In this document: positions 41,541-49,717 of the stretch, piece after piece
How the letters are laid out: each line of letters begins with the position of its first letter
Numbering within the stretch: position 1 is the stretch's first letter
Notes under the pieces: model-generated
Told to the model about the DNA's origin: nothing
What the model saw: the letters and a program-made list of their open reading frames with translations, nothing else
Databases searched by the model: none
Translations under genes and position numbers: made by a program
Source of the DNA: Micromonospora antibiotica
GTDB lineage: Bacteria > Actinomycetota > Actinomycetes > Mycobacteriales > Micromonosporaceae
Assembly (NCBI RefSeq): GCF_017599305.1
Contig: NZ_JAGFWR010000008.1
Coordinates: 124,001 to 188,000, forward strand
DNA length: 64,000 nucleotides
Direction: 5' to 3'

Positions 41541-43718
41541 GTGGTGGTTCACTCAGCGGAGTCGGTCCTCGCCGGGCTGGATCCGGAGCAGCGGTCGGCG
41601 GTAACCGCCCCCGCCGGCCCGGTCTGCATCCTGGCCGGGGCCGGCACCGGCAAGACCCGCGCGGTCACCTCCCGGATCGCCCACCGGGTGCTGACCGGGG
41701 AGATCGTCGGACGACACGTGCTGGCGGTCACCTTCACCGCACGGGCCGCCGCCGAGATGCGGGCCCGACTCACCGGGCTCGGGGTGCCCGGGGTGCAGGC
41801 GCGGACGTTCCACGCGGCGGCGCTGCGTCAGGTGCGCTACTTCGCGCCCCGGCTGCTGTCCGGCCGGGCCATGCCGGAACTGCTGGACAGCAAGGTCCGG
41901 GTGGTCACCCTGGCGGCCGCCAAGGTCGGCCTGCGGGCCGACCGGGCCGCCGCCCGGGACCTATCCGGTGAGATCGAGTGGGCCAAGTCGTCGCTGGTCG
42001 AGCCGGGGGACTACGTGGTCGCCGCCGCCCGGGCGCTGCGCGAGACGCCGTACGAGCCGGCGACGGTGGCCGAGGTCTTCACCGCGTACGAACGGTTGAA
42101 GCGGTCCTCCGGGGTGATCGACTTCGAGGACATGCTGCGGGCCGCGGTGTGGGGCATCGAGGAGCACCCGGACGTCGCCGAGCAGGTACGCGGCCAGTAC
42201 CGGCACTTCGTCGTCGACGAGTACCAGGACGTCAACCCGCTCCAGCAGCGGCTGCTCGACGCCTGGCTGGGCGGCCGGGACGACGTGACAGTGGTCGGGG
42301 ACGCCAGCCAGACGATCTACTCGTTCACCGGGGCCACCTCGGCGTACCTGATCGACTTCCCGCGTCGGCACCGGGCGGCCACGGTGGTCCGGCTGGTGCG
42401 TGACTACCGGTCCACCCCGCAGGTCGTCGGGCTGGCCAACGCGGTGATCGGGCAGGCCCGGGGCACCGAGGCGCGGCTGCGGCTGGAGCTGCACGGCCAG
42501 CGCCCACCCGGTCCCGAACCGGAGCTGCGGATCTTCACCGACGAGCCGGCCGAGGCGACCGCGGTGGCGGCCCGCTGCCGGACCCTGGTCGACGGGGGCA
42601 CCCCGGCGAAGGAGATCGCCGTGCTGTTTCGCACCAACGCCCAGTCGGAGGCGTACGAGAAGGCGTTGACCGAGGTCGGCGTCCCGTACGTGGTGCAGGG
42701 GGCGGAGCGGTTCTTCGAGCGTGCCGAGGTACGCCAGGCGATGGTGGCGTTGCGGGCCGCCACCCGGTCGATCCCGGGCGACACCCCGCTGCCGATCGCC
42801 GTCCGGGAGGCGTTGACCGCGGTCGGCTGGGCCCCCGACGCCGCCCCGCCCGGTGGCGCCGCCCGGGAGCGCTGGGAGGCCCTCGCCGCCCTGGTCCAGC
42901 TCGCCGAGGAGTACGCGGCCAGCCCCGAGGTGCTGCCGATCGGCGAGGCGGCGACGGTGGAACGTCAGGCGACCCTGGCGGACTTCAACGACGAGTTGGC
43001 CCGGCGGGCCGCCCAGCAGCACGTGCCGACGGTGGACGGGGTGACCCTGGCCTCCCTGCACTCGGCCAAGGGGCTGGAGTGGGACGCGGTCTTCCTGGTC
43101 GGCCTCTCCGAGGGCACCCTGCCCACCTCGTACGCGCGTACCCCGGAGCAGGTCGAGGAGGAGCGGCGGCTGCTCTACGTCGGGATCACCCGGGCCCGGC
43201 AGTGGCTCTGGCTGTCGTACGCCTCGGCCCGCTCGCCCGGTGGTCGGGCCCGCCGGCCGTCGCGGTTCCTGCCCCAGCTGGACCGGACCGGTGGGGGCGA
43301 GCGGGCCGGTGCGGGCCGGTCGGGCGGGGTGGCCGGGGCGAAACGGGCGGTGGAACGTCGGCGGACCCAGGTGGTGTCCTGCCGGATCTGCGGCGCGACC
43401 CTGCTCGCCGGGGCGGACCGCAAACTGGGCCGCTGCCCGACCTGCCCGTCGGACATTGACGAGAATCTTTACGAGCGGTTGGGTGACTGGCGGGCCCGGG
43501 TGGCCGGGGCGCAGCGGGTCCCGGCGTACGTGGTCTTCACCGACGCCACCCTGGTCGCGCTGGCCGAACGGCGACCGGGCCGGGTCGAGGAGCTGATCGC
43601 CATCGCCGGCATCGGCCCCCGCAAACTCGGCCTGTACGGCGAGGCGGTGCTGGCGTTGGTGGCGGGCGCGACGGTCGACGAGATCGGCCCGGAGAAAACT
43701 CTCGAAATCTCGTCGTAA
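41541..43718 (+). CDS. uvrD2: UvrD2-type ATP-dependent DNA helicase with HRDC domain
   Basis: A 725-residue superfamily 1A helicase: Walker A LAGAGTGKT at residues 31-39, FTARAAAEMRARL, FVVDEYQDVNPLQQ, GDASQTIYSFTGA, LHSAKGLEWDAVFLVG and YVGITRARQWLWLS. After the motor come four cysteines in CRICG and CPTCP (about 613-636), then an HRDC domain ending in IAGIGPRKLGLYGEAVLALV. This layout is specific to actinobacterial UvrD2. GTG 41541 is used; GTG 41544 is also possible. The whiB7 promoter overlaps its stop codon. Confidence 0.93.
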   Translation: MVVHSAESVLAGLDPEQRSAVTAPAGPVCILAGAGTGKTRAVTSRIAHRVLTGEIVGRHVLAVTFTARAAAEMRARLTGLGVPGVQARTFHAAALRQVRYFAPRLLSGRAMPELLDSKVRVVTLAAAKVGLRADRAAARDLSGEIEWAKSSLVEPGDYVVAAARALRETPYEPATVAEVFTAYERLKRSSGVIDFEDMLRAAVWGIEEHPDVAEQVRGQYRHFVVDEYQDVNPLQQRLLDAWLGGRDDVTVVGDASQTIYSFTGATSAYLIDFPRRHRAATVVRLVRDYRSTPQVVGLANAVIGQARGTEARLRLELHGQRPPGPEPELRIFTDEPAEATAVAARCRTLVDGGTPAKEIAVLFRTNAQSEAYEKALTEVGVPYVVQGAERFFERAEVRQAMVALRAATRSIPGDTPLPIAVREALTAVGWAPDAAPPGGAARERWEALAALVQLAEEYAASPEVLPIGEAATVERQATLADFNDELARRAAQQHVPTVDGVTLASLHSAKGLEWDAVFLVGLSEGTLPTSYARTPEQVEEERRLLYVGITRARQWLWLSYASARSPGGRARRPSRFLPQLDRTGGGERAGAGRSGGVAGAKRAVERRRTQVVSCRICGATLLAGADRKLGRCPTCPSDIDENLYERLGDWRARVAGAQRVPAYVVFTDATLVALAERRPGRVEELIAIAGIGPRKLGLYGEAVLALVAGATVDEIGPEKTLEISS

Positions 43719-43754
43719 ATTCGTTTGCCCTCGCCCCGTGGCGAGGAATAGCCT
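43715..43754 (+). promoter_or_regulatory. candidate whiB7 promoter
   Basis: A possible -35 TTGCCC at 43725-43730 and -10 TAGCCT at 43749-43754 are 18 bp apart. The AT-rich GTAAATTCGT directly before the -35 fits WhiB7-dependent sigma-A promoters, which carry an AT-rich block there for the AT-hook; autoregulation would follow. Assignment is by eye. Confidence 0.45.
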
Positions 43755-43842
43755 CAGGACGCACCTCGGGAGCAGCGCCATTACGGCTGCTCACGGGGGC
43801 TGAGTCCGAATCGGCACGAGGAACGTGAGGGAGGTGGCAACC

Positions 43843-44100
43843 GTGGAGATCATCACTTATGAGCGTCCGGCGGCGATGCCAGCTGCCTTCGCTCCGCTGT
43901 CGGCTGTCCGGGTGGCCCTTGCCTCTCCGCGACCGTCGAACCCGCAGGTGCACCAGGTCTCGGTTCAGGCCGAGCTGAACCTGACTGTTGCACCCACTGC
44001 GGGAGCCGAGGGGACCAGTGGCTTCACGGGTCTGGGCATTGATGTCGCTAAGCAGCGCATGGATGTCCGCGGCGTTCCACCTCGAGGTAGACCGGTCTGA
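43843..44100 (+). CDS. upstream ORF in the whiB7 leader
   Basis: GTG 43843 is eight bases after GGGAGG and opens an 85-codon frame (VEIITYERPAAMPAAFAP ... VDVRGVPPRGRPV-like end) that stops at 44098-44100, 23 bases before the terminator stem. GTG 43825 is an alternative start. Base composition is lower in GC at the third position than in neighbours, which is unusual for a protein-coding gene here. In mycobacteria and Streptomyces, whiB7 is preceded by a uORF whose translation sets read-through of a terminator; this is very likely the equivalent. The peptide itself may have no function. Confidence 0.65.
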   Translation: MEIITYERPAAMPAAFAPLSAVRVALASPRPSNPQVHQVSVQAELNLTVAPTAGAEGTSGFTGLGIDVAKQRMDVRGVPPRGRPV

Positions 44101-44168
44101 CACTCAGACCACCGGCTCACCTCGAGGCCGCGGAACCCGCTCACCGGGATCCGCGGCCTCAGTTTTTT
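44079..44168 (+). promoter_or_regulatory. whiB7 transcription attenuator with alternative stems
   Basis: GAGGCCGCGGA (44124-44134) pairs with TCCGCGGCCTC (44150-44160), extended by CCCG/CGGG inside, and TTTTTT at 44163-44168 completes an intrinsic terminator. Upstream, ACCTCGAGG(T) occurs at 44079-44088 and 44119-44127; the second copy shares GAGG with the terminator arm, so pairing of the two would disrupt it. GGTCTGA/TCAGACC (44094-44110) encloses the uORF stop. Confidence 0.75.
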
Positions 44169-44231
44169 GCCCGTCGAAGTACGTCGGAATTGCGATCCAC
44201 GAGATCGAAGTGAGAGAGAGGTGACCGGGAG

Positions 44232-44597
44232 ATGAGTCTGGCGTTGGCCCCCCTCGACGTGAGCGTCGAGCTGGAGGCGAACCTGCCCTGCCGGAAGTTC
44301 GACCCCGACCTGTGGTTCTCCGACTCGCCCACCGACCTGGAGCTGGCCAAGTCGCTCTGCGGGGACTGCCCGCTGCGCGTCGAGTGCCTGGCCGGTGCGG
44401 TCGAGCGGGCCGAGCCCTGGGGCGTCTGGGGCGGCGAGATCTTCGAGCGTGGCGCGGTCGTCCCGCGTAAGCGGCCCCGGGGCCGTCCACGCAAGGAGGA
44501 CCTCGCCCGTGACGCGGCCCTTCAGGTCGAGGCCGAGGCGCGGATGGCGGCCAGTGGTGTGGCCACCTCGCGCAGTGCGGTCCGGCTGGCAGCCTGA
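44232..44597 (+). CDS. whiB7: WhiB7-type (WblC) iron-sulfur transcription factor
   Basis: A 121-residue WhiB-like protein. Cluster ligands are C20, C43, C46 and C52 (LPCRKFDPD, LCGDCPLRVEC); the turn is GVWGG at 64-68; and an AT-hook RPRGRPRK at 81-88 marks the WhiB7 subgroup. WhiB7 binds sigma A and activates intrinsic antibiotic-resistance genes. GAGAGAGGTGA lies seven bases before ATG 44232. Expression is likely set by the uORF and terminator in its 480-bp leader. Position between uvrD2 and an ABC1 kinase matches mycobacteria. Confidence 0.93.
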   Translation: MSLALAPLDVSVELEANLPCRKFDPDLWFSDSPTDLELAKSLCGDCPLRVECLAGAVERAEPWGVWGGEIFERGAVVPRKRPRGRPRKEDLARDAALQVEAEARMAASGVATSRSAVRLAA

Positions 44598-44657
44598 CCT
44601 ACCCGATCCGTTCCACCCACCCGCCGATGACCATCGGCCGCGAGAAAGTTGACCACG

Positions 44658-44834
44658 ATGCTGCACCTGCCGAACGGAACCGAGATGCAACTACTCCACG
44701 AAGCGTTGTCCCGGGCTCGAATGCGCCAGCCTCAGGCCGGTCGTACCACCACGAGCACTGAGGCGCACCGTTCTGCCCGTACCGTCGCGATGAGCAGCCG
44801 GAGCCAGTCGGCTCGCGACCTGGGCGTTCTCTAG
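44658..44834 (+). CDS. small hypothetical protein, 58 residues
   Basis: ATG 44658, 61 bp after whiB7, with GAGAAAG upstream; a TTG at 44649 is in frame. The product starts MLHLPNGTEMQLLHEALSRA and then becomes Ser/Thr/Arg-rich (TTTSTEAHRSARTVAMSSRS). It would be co-transcribed with whiB7 and is bounded by a strong terminator. The helical start looks structured; the tail does not. No family recognised. Confidence 0.5.
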   Translation: MLHLPNGTEMQLLHEALSRARMRQPQAGRTTTSTEAHRSARTVAMSSRSQSARDLGVL

Positions 44835-44849
44835 GACCACCTGCGATAC

Positions 44850-44886
44850 GCGGGGGCGGTGACCGGGTTCCGGTCACCGCCCCCGC
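44850..44886. terminator. 17-bp perfect hairpin after the whiB7 operon
   Basis: GCGGGGGCGGTGACCGG at 44850-44866 pairs perfectly with 44870-44886 around a three-base loop. It sits between the 58-residue gene and the convergent ABC1 kinase gene and could terminate both. No T-run. Confidence 0.75.
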
Positions 44887-44925
44887 GTCGTCCGTCGGCC
44901 GGGCCGGCCCGCCGCCGCGCGTCGG

Positions 44926-46257
44926 TCAGGCCACCGGGGCGAAACCGGGCAGCCAGCGCTCCAGGATGCCCCGGTAGGGCGCCTTCGCCTCCAACTGGCA
45001 GAGCACCCCGATCGAGCCCAGCGTCACCCGGTGGATGAGCAGGTACGACGGCGGCAGGTTGAGCTGCCGGCTGAGCTGGAAGGCGGGCGACTTCGGGCTG
45101 GCCAGCCGGGTCGCCTCGGCGCGGAGCCAGGCCCGGGTGAACCGGAACTCCTCCTGCGCCACCGGGTCCAGCATGGGCCGGATGTAGTCCAGCAGCGCCT
45201 GCGCGTCGATCGGCTCGGTCGCCTTGACGAAGCCTTCCTCGCGTAACCCGGCGACGACCGCGTCGGCGTCGCCACGCAGCGACAACCCGAGCAACCGGCC
45301 GATCGGCTCCGGGGTGCCCTCGGGCATCCGGGCCACCGCGCCGAAGTCGATCACACCGAGCCGGCCGTCGGGCAGCAACCGGAAGTTGCCCGGGTGCGGG
45401 TCGGCGTGCAGCAGTCCGGCCCGGGGCGGGGCGGACAGGTGCAGGGTCGCCATCAGCCGACCGGCGGAGTTGCGCTGCTCGTCGGTGCCCTCCCGGATGA
45501 TGTCGGCGAGCGGTGTCCCCTCGATCCACTCGGTGACCAGGACCCGGGGCGAGGCGGAGAGCACCGCCGGGATGAAGATCTCCGGGTCGTCGGCGTACGC
45601 GGCGGCGAAGGCGCGCTGGGACTCGGCCTCCAGCTCGTAGTCCAACTCCTCGGTGATCCGCTCCCGCAGTTCGGCCAGGAGCGGCTTGACGTCCAGGCCG
45701 GGTTGGATGGCCCGGAACATCCCGCCCAGCCGGGAGAGCTGCTTGAGGTCGGCGAGCAGCGCGTCCCCCGCACCCGGGTACTGGATCTTGACGGCGGCGG
45801 ACCGGGACACCCCGGTCTCCGGGTCCCGCCACACCGCCCGGTGCACCTGGCCGATGCTGGCCGCCGCGGCCGGGGTGTCGTCGAACTCCACGAACCGGTC
45901 CCGCCAGTCCGGCCCGAGCTGCTCCGCGAGCACCTTGTGCACGCTCGCCACCGGCAGCGGTGGGGCGGCCTCCTGGAGCTTGGTCAACGCCTGCCGGTAG
46001 GGCGCGGCGATCTCGTCAGGCAACGCCGCCTCGAACACCGACAACGCCTGGCCGAACTTCATCGCCCCGCCTTTGAGCTGCCCGAGGACGCTGAACAGCT
46101 GCTCGGCGGTGCGTTGCTGGATCTCGGCGGAGATGACGTCGGAGGCGATGCCGGTGACGCGTTTACCCATCCCGAGGACGGTCCGACCGGCGAAGCCGAG
46201 CGGCAGAGCGGCGAGCTTGGCGGTCCGGGACACGGCGCGGCGCGGGATGTCGGTCAC
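44926..46257 (-). CDS. ABC1/UbiB-family atypical kinase (Rv3197-like)
   Basis: The 443-residue protein has the ABC1 hallmarks: KFGQALSVFEAALPDE (KxGQ motif), ASIGQVHRAVW, AVKIQYPGA, EWIEGTPLADI, LLHADPHPGNF and GVIDFGAVARMP, the last two being catalytic loop and metal site. GTG 46257 (VTDIPRRAVSRTAKLAALPLG) matches the start of mycobacterial Rv3197. That protein has been linked to macrolide resistance together with whiB7, so the adjacency may be functional. The exact substrate of ABC1 kinases is unresolved. Confidence 0.9.
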   Translation of the reverse strand: MTDIPRRAVSRTAKLAALPLGFAGRTVLGMGKRVTGIASDVISAEIQQRTAEQLFSVLGQLKGGAMKFGQALSVFEAALPDEIAAPYRQALTKLQEAAPPLPVASVHKVLAEQLGPDWRDRFVEFDDTPAAAASIGQVHRAVWRDPETGVSRSAAVKIQYPGAGDALLADLKQLSRLGGMFRAIQPGLDVKPLLAELRERITEELDYELEAESQRAFAAAYADDPEIFIPAVLSASPRVLVTEWIEGTPLADIIREGTDEQRNSAGRLMATLHLSAPPRAGLLHADPHPGNFRLLPDGRLGVIDFGAVARMPEGTPEPIGRLLGLSLRGDADAVVAGLREEGFVKATEPIDAQALLDYIRPMLDPVAQEEFRFTRAWLRAEATRLASPKSPAFQLSRQLNLPPSYLLIHRVTLGSIGVLCQLEAKAPYRGILERWLPGFAPVA

Positions 46258-46365
46258 CTGGCCATTGTTACCGACTTCCCGGCCCCGCTGCTGCTCCAAG
46301 CTGGGCTGGGTCGGCGCATACCCCATTCCGCGGGCCCGGTGGGACTCCCACCGCGCTCCCACCCG

Positions 46366-47445
46366 TCACTCCGGGCGGCCGGGACCGGAGCAGGAACAGC
46401 CGGGGTGCGGGGCCCAGGCCCGACGTCGGAACCGGCCGGCCGACCCGATCTCCACCGCGCAGCCCACCGTCTCCGGGGTGCCCCCGTCGACCTGGGCCAG
46501 GGCCTCGGCGACCGCATAGCCGACGGCGCTGAGCAGGGTGGCCGTGCCGCAGGACCGGTCGGCCGGGCCGGTGGCGAGCTGCGCGGCCAGGCCCGGCCAG
46601 CCCGGGTCGCGATCGGTGCGGTGCAGATCCAGGCAGTGCAGGCAGGGGCCCACCGGTGGCCGGACCAGGGGACCGACCACCGGCACCCCCTCCCGGAGGG
46701 TGAGCAGCAGGTGCGGTTGGCGACGGCGGGCGTACCCGGTGGCGAGCAGGTCCGTCGGGCGGTCCGTGCCGAGGTGCACCACCAGGGCGACCGGGCGTCG
46801 GCCGGCCGGGTGGGTCCGGGTGCCCGGGGCGGTGCGGGCGACGGCGTCCCGGACCGCCTCGGTGAGCGGTCGCCCCACGTCGGTCGCGGCCAACCCGGAC
46901 CCGACCAGGTCGACCGGGTCCACCGGGCCGGTCAGCTCGGCCGCCACGTGCCCGACACCGGCCTGGGCCAGGGCCACGGCGACCGGTGCGCCGAGTCGGC
47001 CGGCCCCGGCCACCACCACCCGGGCGGCGCGTCGTCGGCGGAGCACCTGGGCGGGGGTGCCGGGCAGGGCGGGCGCGGCCAGGGCGAGTGCTGCGGCCTC
47101 CGCGGCGAGCCGGAGCCGGTCCGGGCCGGTCAGCTCCCGGGGGAGCAGGGTGTGCGCCGGTACGACCAGCCCGGCCGCGTGCAGCGTGTCGATCAACCCG
47201 CGCGCCTGGCCGGGGTCGACCTGGGCGTGCACCGCGTCCGCGAGGACGCCGCGGACGCTCCGGGTGCCGTCAAGCAGGTCGAGTAGCCGGGTGACCCGCG
47301 AATCGGTCACTTCCAGCAGCACGGCCCGACCCGGGTTCAACCCCAGTTGCAGGGTGTGCCGGTCGCGCCAGAGCCGGGTCAGACCCGGCACCAGTACGGG
47401 GCGGAGCAGTGCAGCGTCGCTGGGTGCGGGAGGAGAGGGGGTCAT
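46366..47445 (-). CDS. ThiF/E1-like domain protein, possibly TOMM-type leader-binding
   Basis: The 359-residue product has an N-terminal wing-like segment (LLDLLDGTRSVRGVLADAV), then a Rossmann start VVVAGAGRLGAPVAVALAQAG and zinc-type cysteines in PCLHCLDLHRTDRDP and CSCSG. These are features of ThiF/HesA proteins and cyclodehydratase partner domains. The adenylating Arg and Lys residues of true E1 enzymes are not evident, so it may be a binding protein only. ATG 47445 is preceded by GAGAGGGG. No YcaO gene or precursor peptide is next to it. A DnaA-box cluster lies 41-102 bp upstream. Confidence 0.75.
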   Translation of the reverse strand: MTPSPPAPSDAALLRPVLVPGLTRLWRDRHTLQLGLNPGRAVLLEVTDSRVTRLLDLLDGTRSVRGVLADAVHAQVDPGQARGLIDTLHAAGLVVPAHTLLPRELTGPDRLRLAAEAAALALAAPALPGTPAQVLRRRRAARVVVAGAGRLGAPVAVALAQAGVGHVAAELTGPVDPVDLVGSGLAATDVGRPLTEAVRDAVARTAPGTRTHPAGRRPVALVVHLGTDRPTDLLATGYARRRQPHLLLTLREGVPVVGPLVRPPVGPCLHCLDLHRTDRDPGWPGLAAQLATGPADRSCGTATLLSAVGYAVAEALAQVDGGTPETVGCAVEIGSAGRFRRRAWAPHPGCSCSGPGRPE

Positions 47446-47485
47446 GATGACGAATCGTGACCGAATCCCTGCGGTGAGTCGATCG

Positions 47486-47547
47486 TTGTCCACAGGTGCG
47501 CAGCGCCAGATCCAGCGTTGTCCACAGGAGTCGGCGGGTTATCCACA
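47486..47547 (+). promoter_or_regulatory. cluster of three phased DnaA boxes
   Basis: TTGTCCACA at 47486-47494 and 47518-47526, and TTATCCACA at 47539-47547, all in the same orientation. Start-to-start distances are 32 and 21 bp, about three and two helical turns, so all lie on one face. TTGTCCACA is the preferred high-GC actinobacterial box. This is the 304-bp gap upstream of the ThiF-like gene; no other feature is seen in it. Confidence 0.7.
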
Positions 47548-47749
47548 GCTCACCGCGCGTCATGTCGGGCAGCTGACAGATCGCCCGGCAGGTGAGCGGG
47601 CGGCTGCTGTGGGCCGGCCGGCCGGTGGGCGCTGCCCTCCGATCGGCGGGCGTCGTCGCGGATCGGTCGGCCGGTCGTCTCCGTGGGCTGGCTGGACGTG
47701 CCGGAGGGGCGGCCGACCGGCCGCCCCTCCCGCGTCGTACCCGGACGGG

Positions 47750-47917
47750 TCAGACCTTGGCCTTGCCCAGGATGCGGTTCACTGTTGTGCCGCACACCGG
47801 ACACTTGCCCTTGGCCATGTTCATCCCGGTCTTCGAGACCTCGACGTGCCCCTCGAAGTCCCGCTTCTCCTTGCACTTCACGCAGTAACCGTTGTAGGTC
47901 TGGGCCTGGTCGGCCAC
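47750..47917 (-). CDS. DUF5679-like zinc-ribbon protein, 55 residues
   Basis: GTG 47917 is preceded by GAGGAGG. The small protein (VADQAQTYNGYCVKCKEKRD start) has CVKC and CPVC pairs about 30 residues apart, forming a zinc ribbon, and a basic end (NRILGKAKV). The family is widespread in actinobacteria with no known role. The longer open frame upstream has no ribosome site. Confidence 0.85.
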   Translation of the reverse strand: MADQAQTYNGYCVKCKEKRDFEGHVEVSKTGMNMAKGKCPVCGTTVNRILGKAKV

Positions 47918-48429
47918 GGTAGCCTCCTCGTCTCGTCCGCCGGACACGTCGGTCCGGCGGTTCTCCCGGCGGCGGGCCACGCGGGGCGCGGCGCCGGGTC
48001 CTTCTCCGCGGCCACCCACGTGACCGCCGGTTGGCGGACCCTACCCAGCTCTGGGCGGTTCCATGTCAGCTGTGCATCGACACTGTGAGCAAGTCGACGT
48101 CGAGAGTGTGCATCCCGAAATAGGCGGGATAAGTGAGTTTGCCGGGGACACGCCGTGTGGAGTGCCAGGGGAGGTCCCCCGGACGGGGGTGCGGCGACGC
48201 TACCGGAGCTGATCAACTACGGTGGAGGTCGCGCCCGGTGGGGGGTGGTCGGTCTCGCCACGAAGGGTGACGAGGGTCCAGCCTCATGGTCACCACCAGT
48301 TTTTTTCGGACTCCTTACTACTAACCCCCATTTTCTGGGCGCGTGTCGGGGTGTTGACCCTTGCGGACCCCTGGTCAGTACGCATTAGCTTTCCCTCGTG
48401 GCAGGAAACCACGGCTGCGCGGCCCACTG
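47918..48429. other. 512-bp intergenic region with an AT-rich island
   Basis: No coding frame here is convincing. From 48290 to 48345 the sequence is unusually AT-rich for this genome, with a run of seven T at 48300-48306 and TTACTACTAA. TTGACC at 48354-48359 followed by TACGCATTAG from 48379 could be a promoter for the metallopeptidase gene, though the spacing is long. Confidence 0.4.
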
Positions 48430-48957
48430 ATGGCGGCGCGGAAGCCAGTCGTCGAGGTACGGCGCAGTCAGCGCCGGCGACGGACGGTGTCCGCCTACCG
48501 GGACGGCGAACGGGTCGTGGTGCTCATCCCGGACCAGTTCTCCCGCGCCGAGGAGAGCGAGTGGGTCGACCGGATGCTCGCCCGGCTCGCCGCCCGGGAG
48601 GGCCGGTTGGCCCGCAACGACAACGAGCTGCTCGACCGGGCCCTCCGCCTGATCAACCTGTACCTGTCCGACCAGGGCGGAGAGACCCTGCCGGCCAGCG
48701 TCCGGTGGGTCACCAACCAGAACGGCCGATGGGGGTCCTGCACCCCCGCCGACCGGACCATCCGGATCTCGCACCGGCTCCAGGACATGCCCGAGTGGGT
48801 GCTCGACTACGTGCTGCTGCACGAGTTGGCGCACCTCATCGTGCCGAGCCACAACGCCCGCTTCTGGGCCCTGGTCGGCCGGTACGCCAAGACCGAACGG
48901 GCCCGGGGCTACCTGGAGGGCGTGGCCGCCGCCTCGGCCGTCCCGGTGGCCGGCTGA
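48430..48957 (+). CDS. YgjP/DUF45-type M48-like metallopeptidase
   Basis: A 175-residue protein with VVEVRRSQRRRRTVSAYRDG at the start, RWVTNQNGRWGSCTPADRTI in the middle and the zinc motif HELAHL at 131-136 followed by NARFWALVGRY. These are the conserved features of YgjP-like proteins. ATG 48430 is used; the frame is open to 48361 but without a clear ribosome site. It is presumably cytosolic; family substrates are not well defined. Confidence 0.88.
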   Translation: MAARKPVVEVRRSQRRRRTVSAYRDGERVVVLIPDQFSRAEESEWVDRMLARLAAREGRLARNDNELLDRALRLINLYLSDQGGETLPASVRWVTNQNGRWGSCTPADRTIRISHRLQDMPEWVLDYVLLHELAHLIVPSHNARFWALVGRYAKTERARGYLEGVAAASAVPVAG

Positions 48958-49114
48958 CCGCCACCCCCGTCGACCGTCCGGCCGTGGGTCGATCGACTCC
49001 TCCAGGTGCAGATCGACTCGTCCAGGTGCAGGTAGCGGGGTCCGCCGGGCGTCGACGCCACCACTTCGGCCCACAGGAGTCGATCACCCACAGGGTGCCC
49101 ACTACAGTCGGGGA

Positions 49115-49717
49115 ATGCTCCGACGGGTGGTGGTGGCGTTGCTCGCTCCGGTCGCCTGGTCGCCGCCCGGCGTCGAGCTGACGCGCTGGCGTACCGCGCT
49201 GGCCGAGGACGTGGTGGACCTGTTCGCCACCCTCGCCGAGGTGGAGACCGCGCTCGCGGTCACCCCGGCCGACCGCTGGCTGGCCGACGCGGTGCGCTGG
49301 CCCGACACCCCCGTGTACGAGGTGCCCGAGCCGACCGTCGACGCCGTGCTGGCCGCCCTCGACGGGTACGACCAGGCTGCCGTGGTCGCCGCCGACGCCC
49401 CCGACCTGCCGGGGCTCACCCTCGGCAAGCTGCTCCGACCGCTGACCAGTCGACCCGTCGCCGTCGCCCCGGTCGAGGGCGGCGGCCCCGGGCTGCTCGG
49501 CGTGGCGTGCCGGTTACCCGTACCCGGCTGGCTGCCGGCGCTGGACCTGGACGCCGCCGGGCCGGCGGACCTGCGGCGCGCGGCGCCCGCCCCGACCGAC
49601 GTGGCGGTCACCCCCGGCTGGCACCGGCTGCGCGGCCCGGCCGACCTGGCCGCCCTCGACCCGGCCGTCGAGGGCTGGGAGGCGACCCGCGCCCTGCTCT
49701 CCGGCCACCGCACCTGA
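49115..49717 (+). CDS. hypothetical protein, DUF2064/glycosyltransferase-like
   Basis: The 200-residue product contains YDQAAVVAADAPDLPGLTLGKLL, which resembles the DxDxP-type segment of DUF2064 nucleotide-sugar-transferase-like proteins, and GGGPGLLGVACRLPVPGWLP. No catalytic assignment is safe. GTG/ATG choice: ATG 49115 begins MLRRVVVALLAPVAW. Its last six codons, including the stop, are the first of three 17-bp tandem repeats. It is convergent with the DUF2342 gene. Confidence 0.6.
   Translation: MLRRVVVALLAPVAWSPPGVELTRWRTALAEDVVDLFATLAEVETALAVTPADRWLADAVRWPDTPVYEVPEPTVDAVLAALDGYDQAAVVAADAPDLPGLTLGKLLRPLTSRPVAVAPVEGGGPGLLGVACRLPVPGWLPALDLDAAGPADLRRAAPAPTDVAVTPGWHRLRGPADLAALDPAVEGWEATRALLSGHRT

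Noticed and set aside
47440-47750. Replication origin (oriC) at the DnaA-box cluster
   Set aside because: Only three boxes, no AT-rich unwinding region, and no dnaA/dnaN/recF neighbours. Reported as a DnaA-binding cluster only.
48296-48310. Intrinsic terminator at the T-run
   Set aside because: There is no stable stem directly before the seven T, and no gene ends near it on the plus strand.
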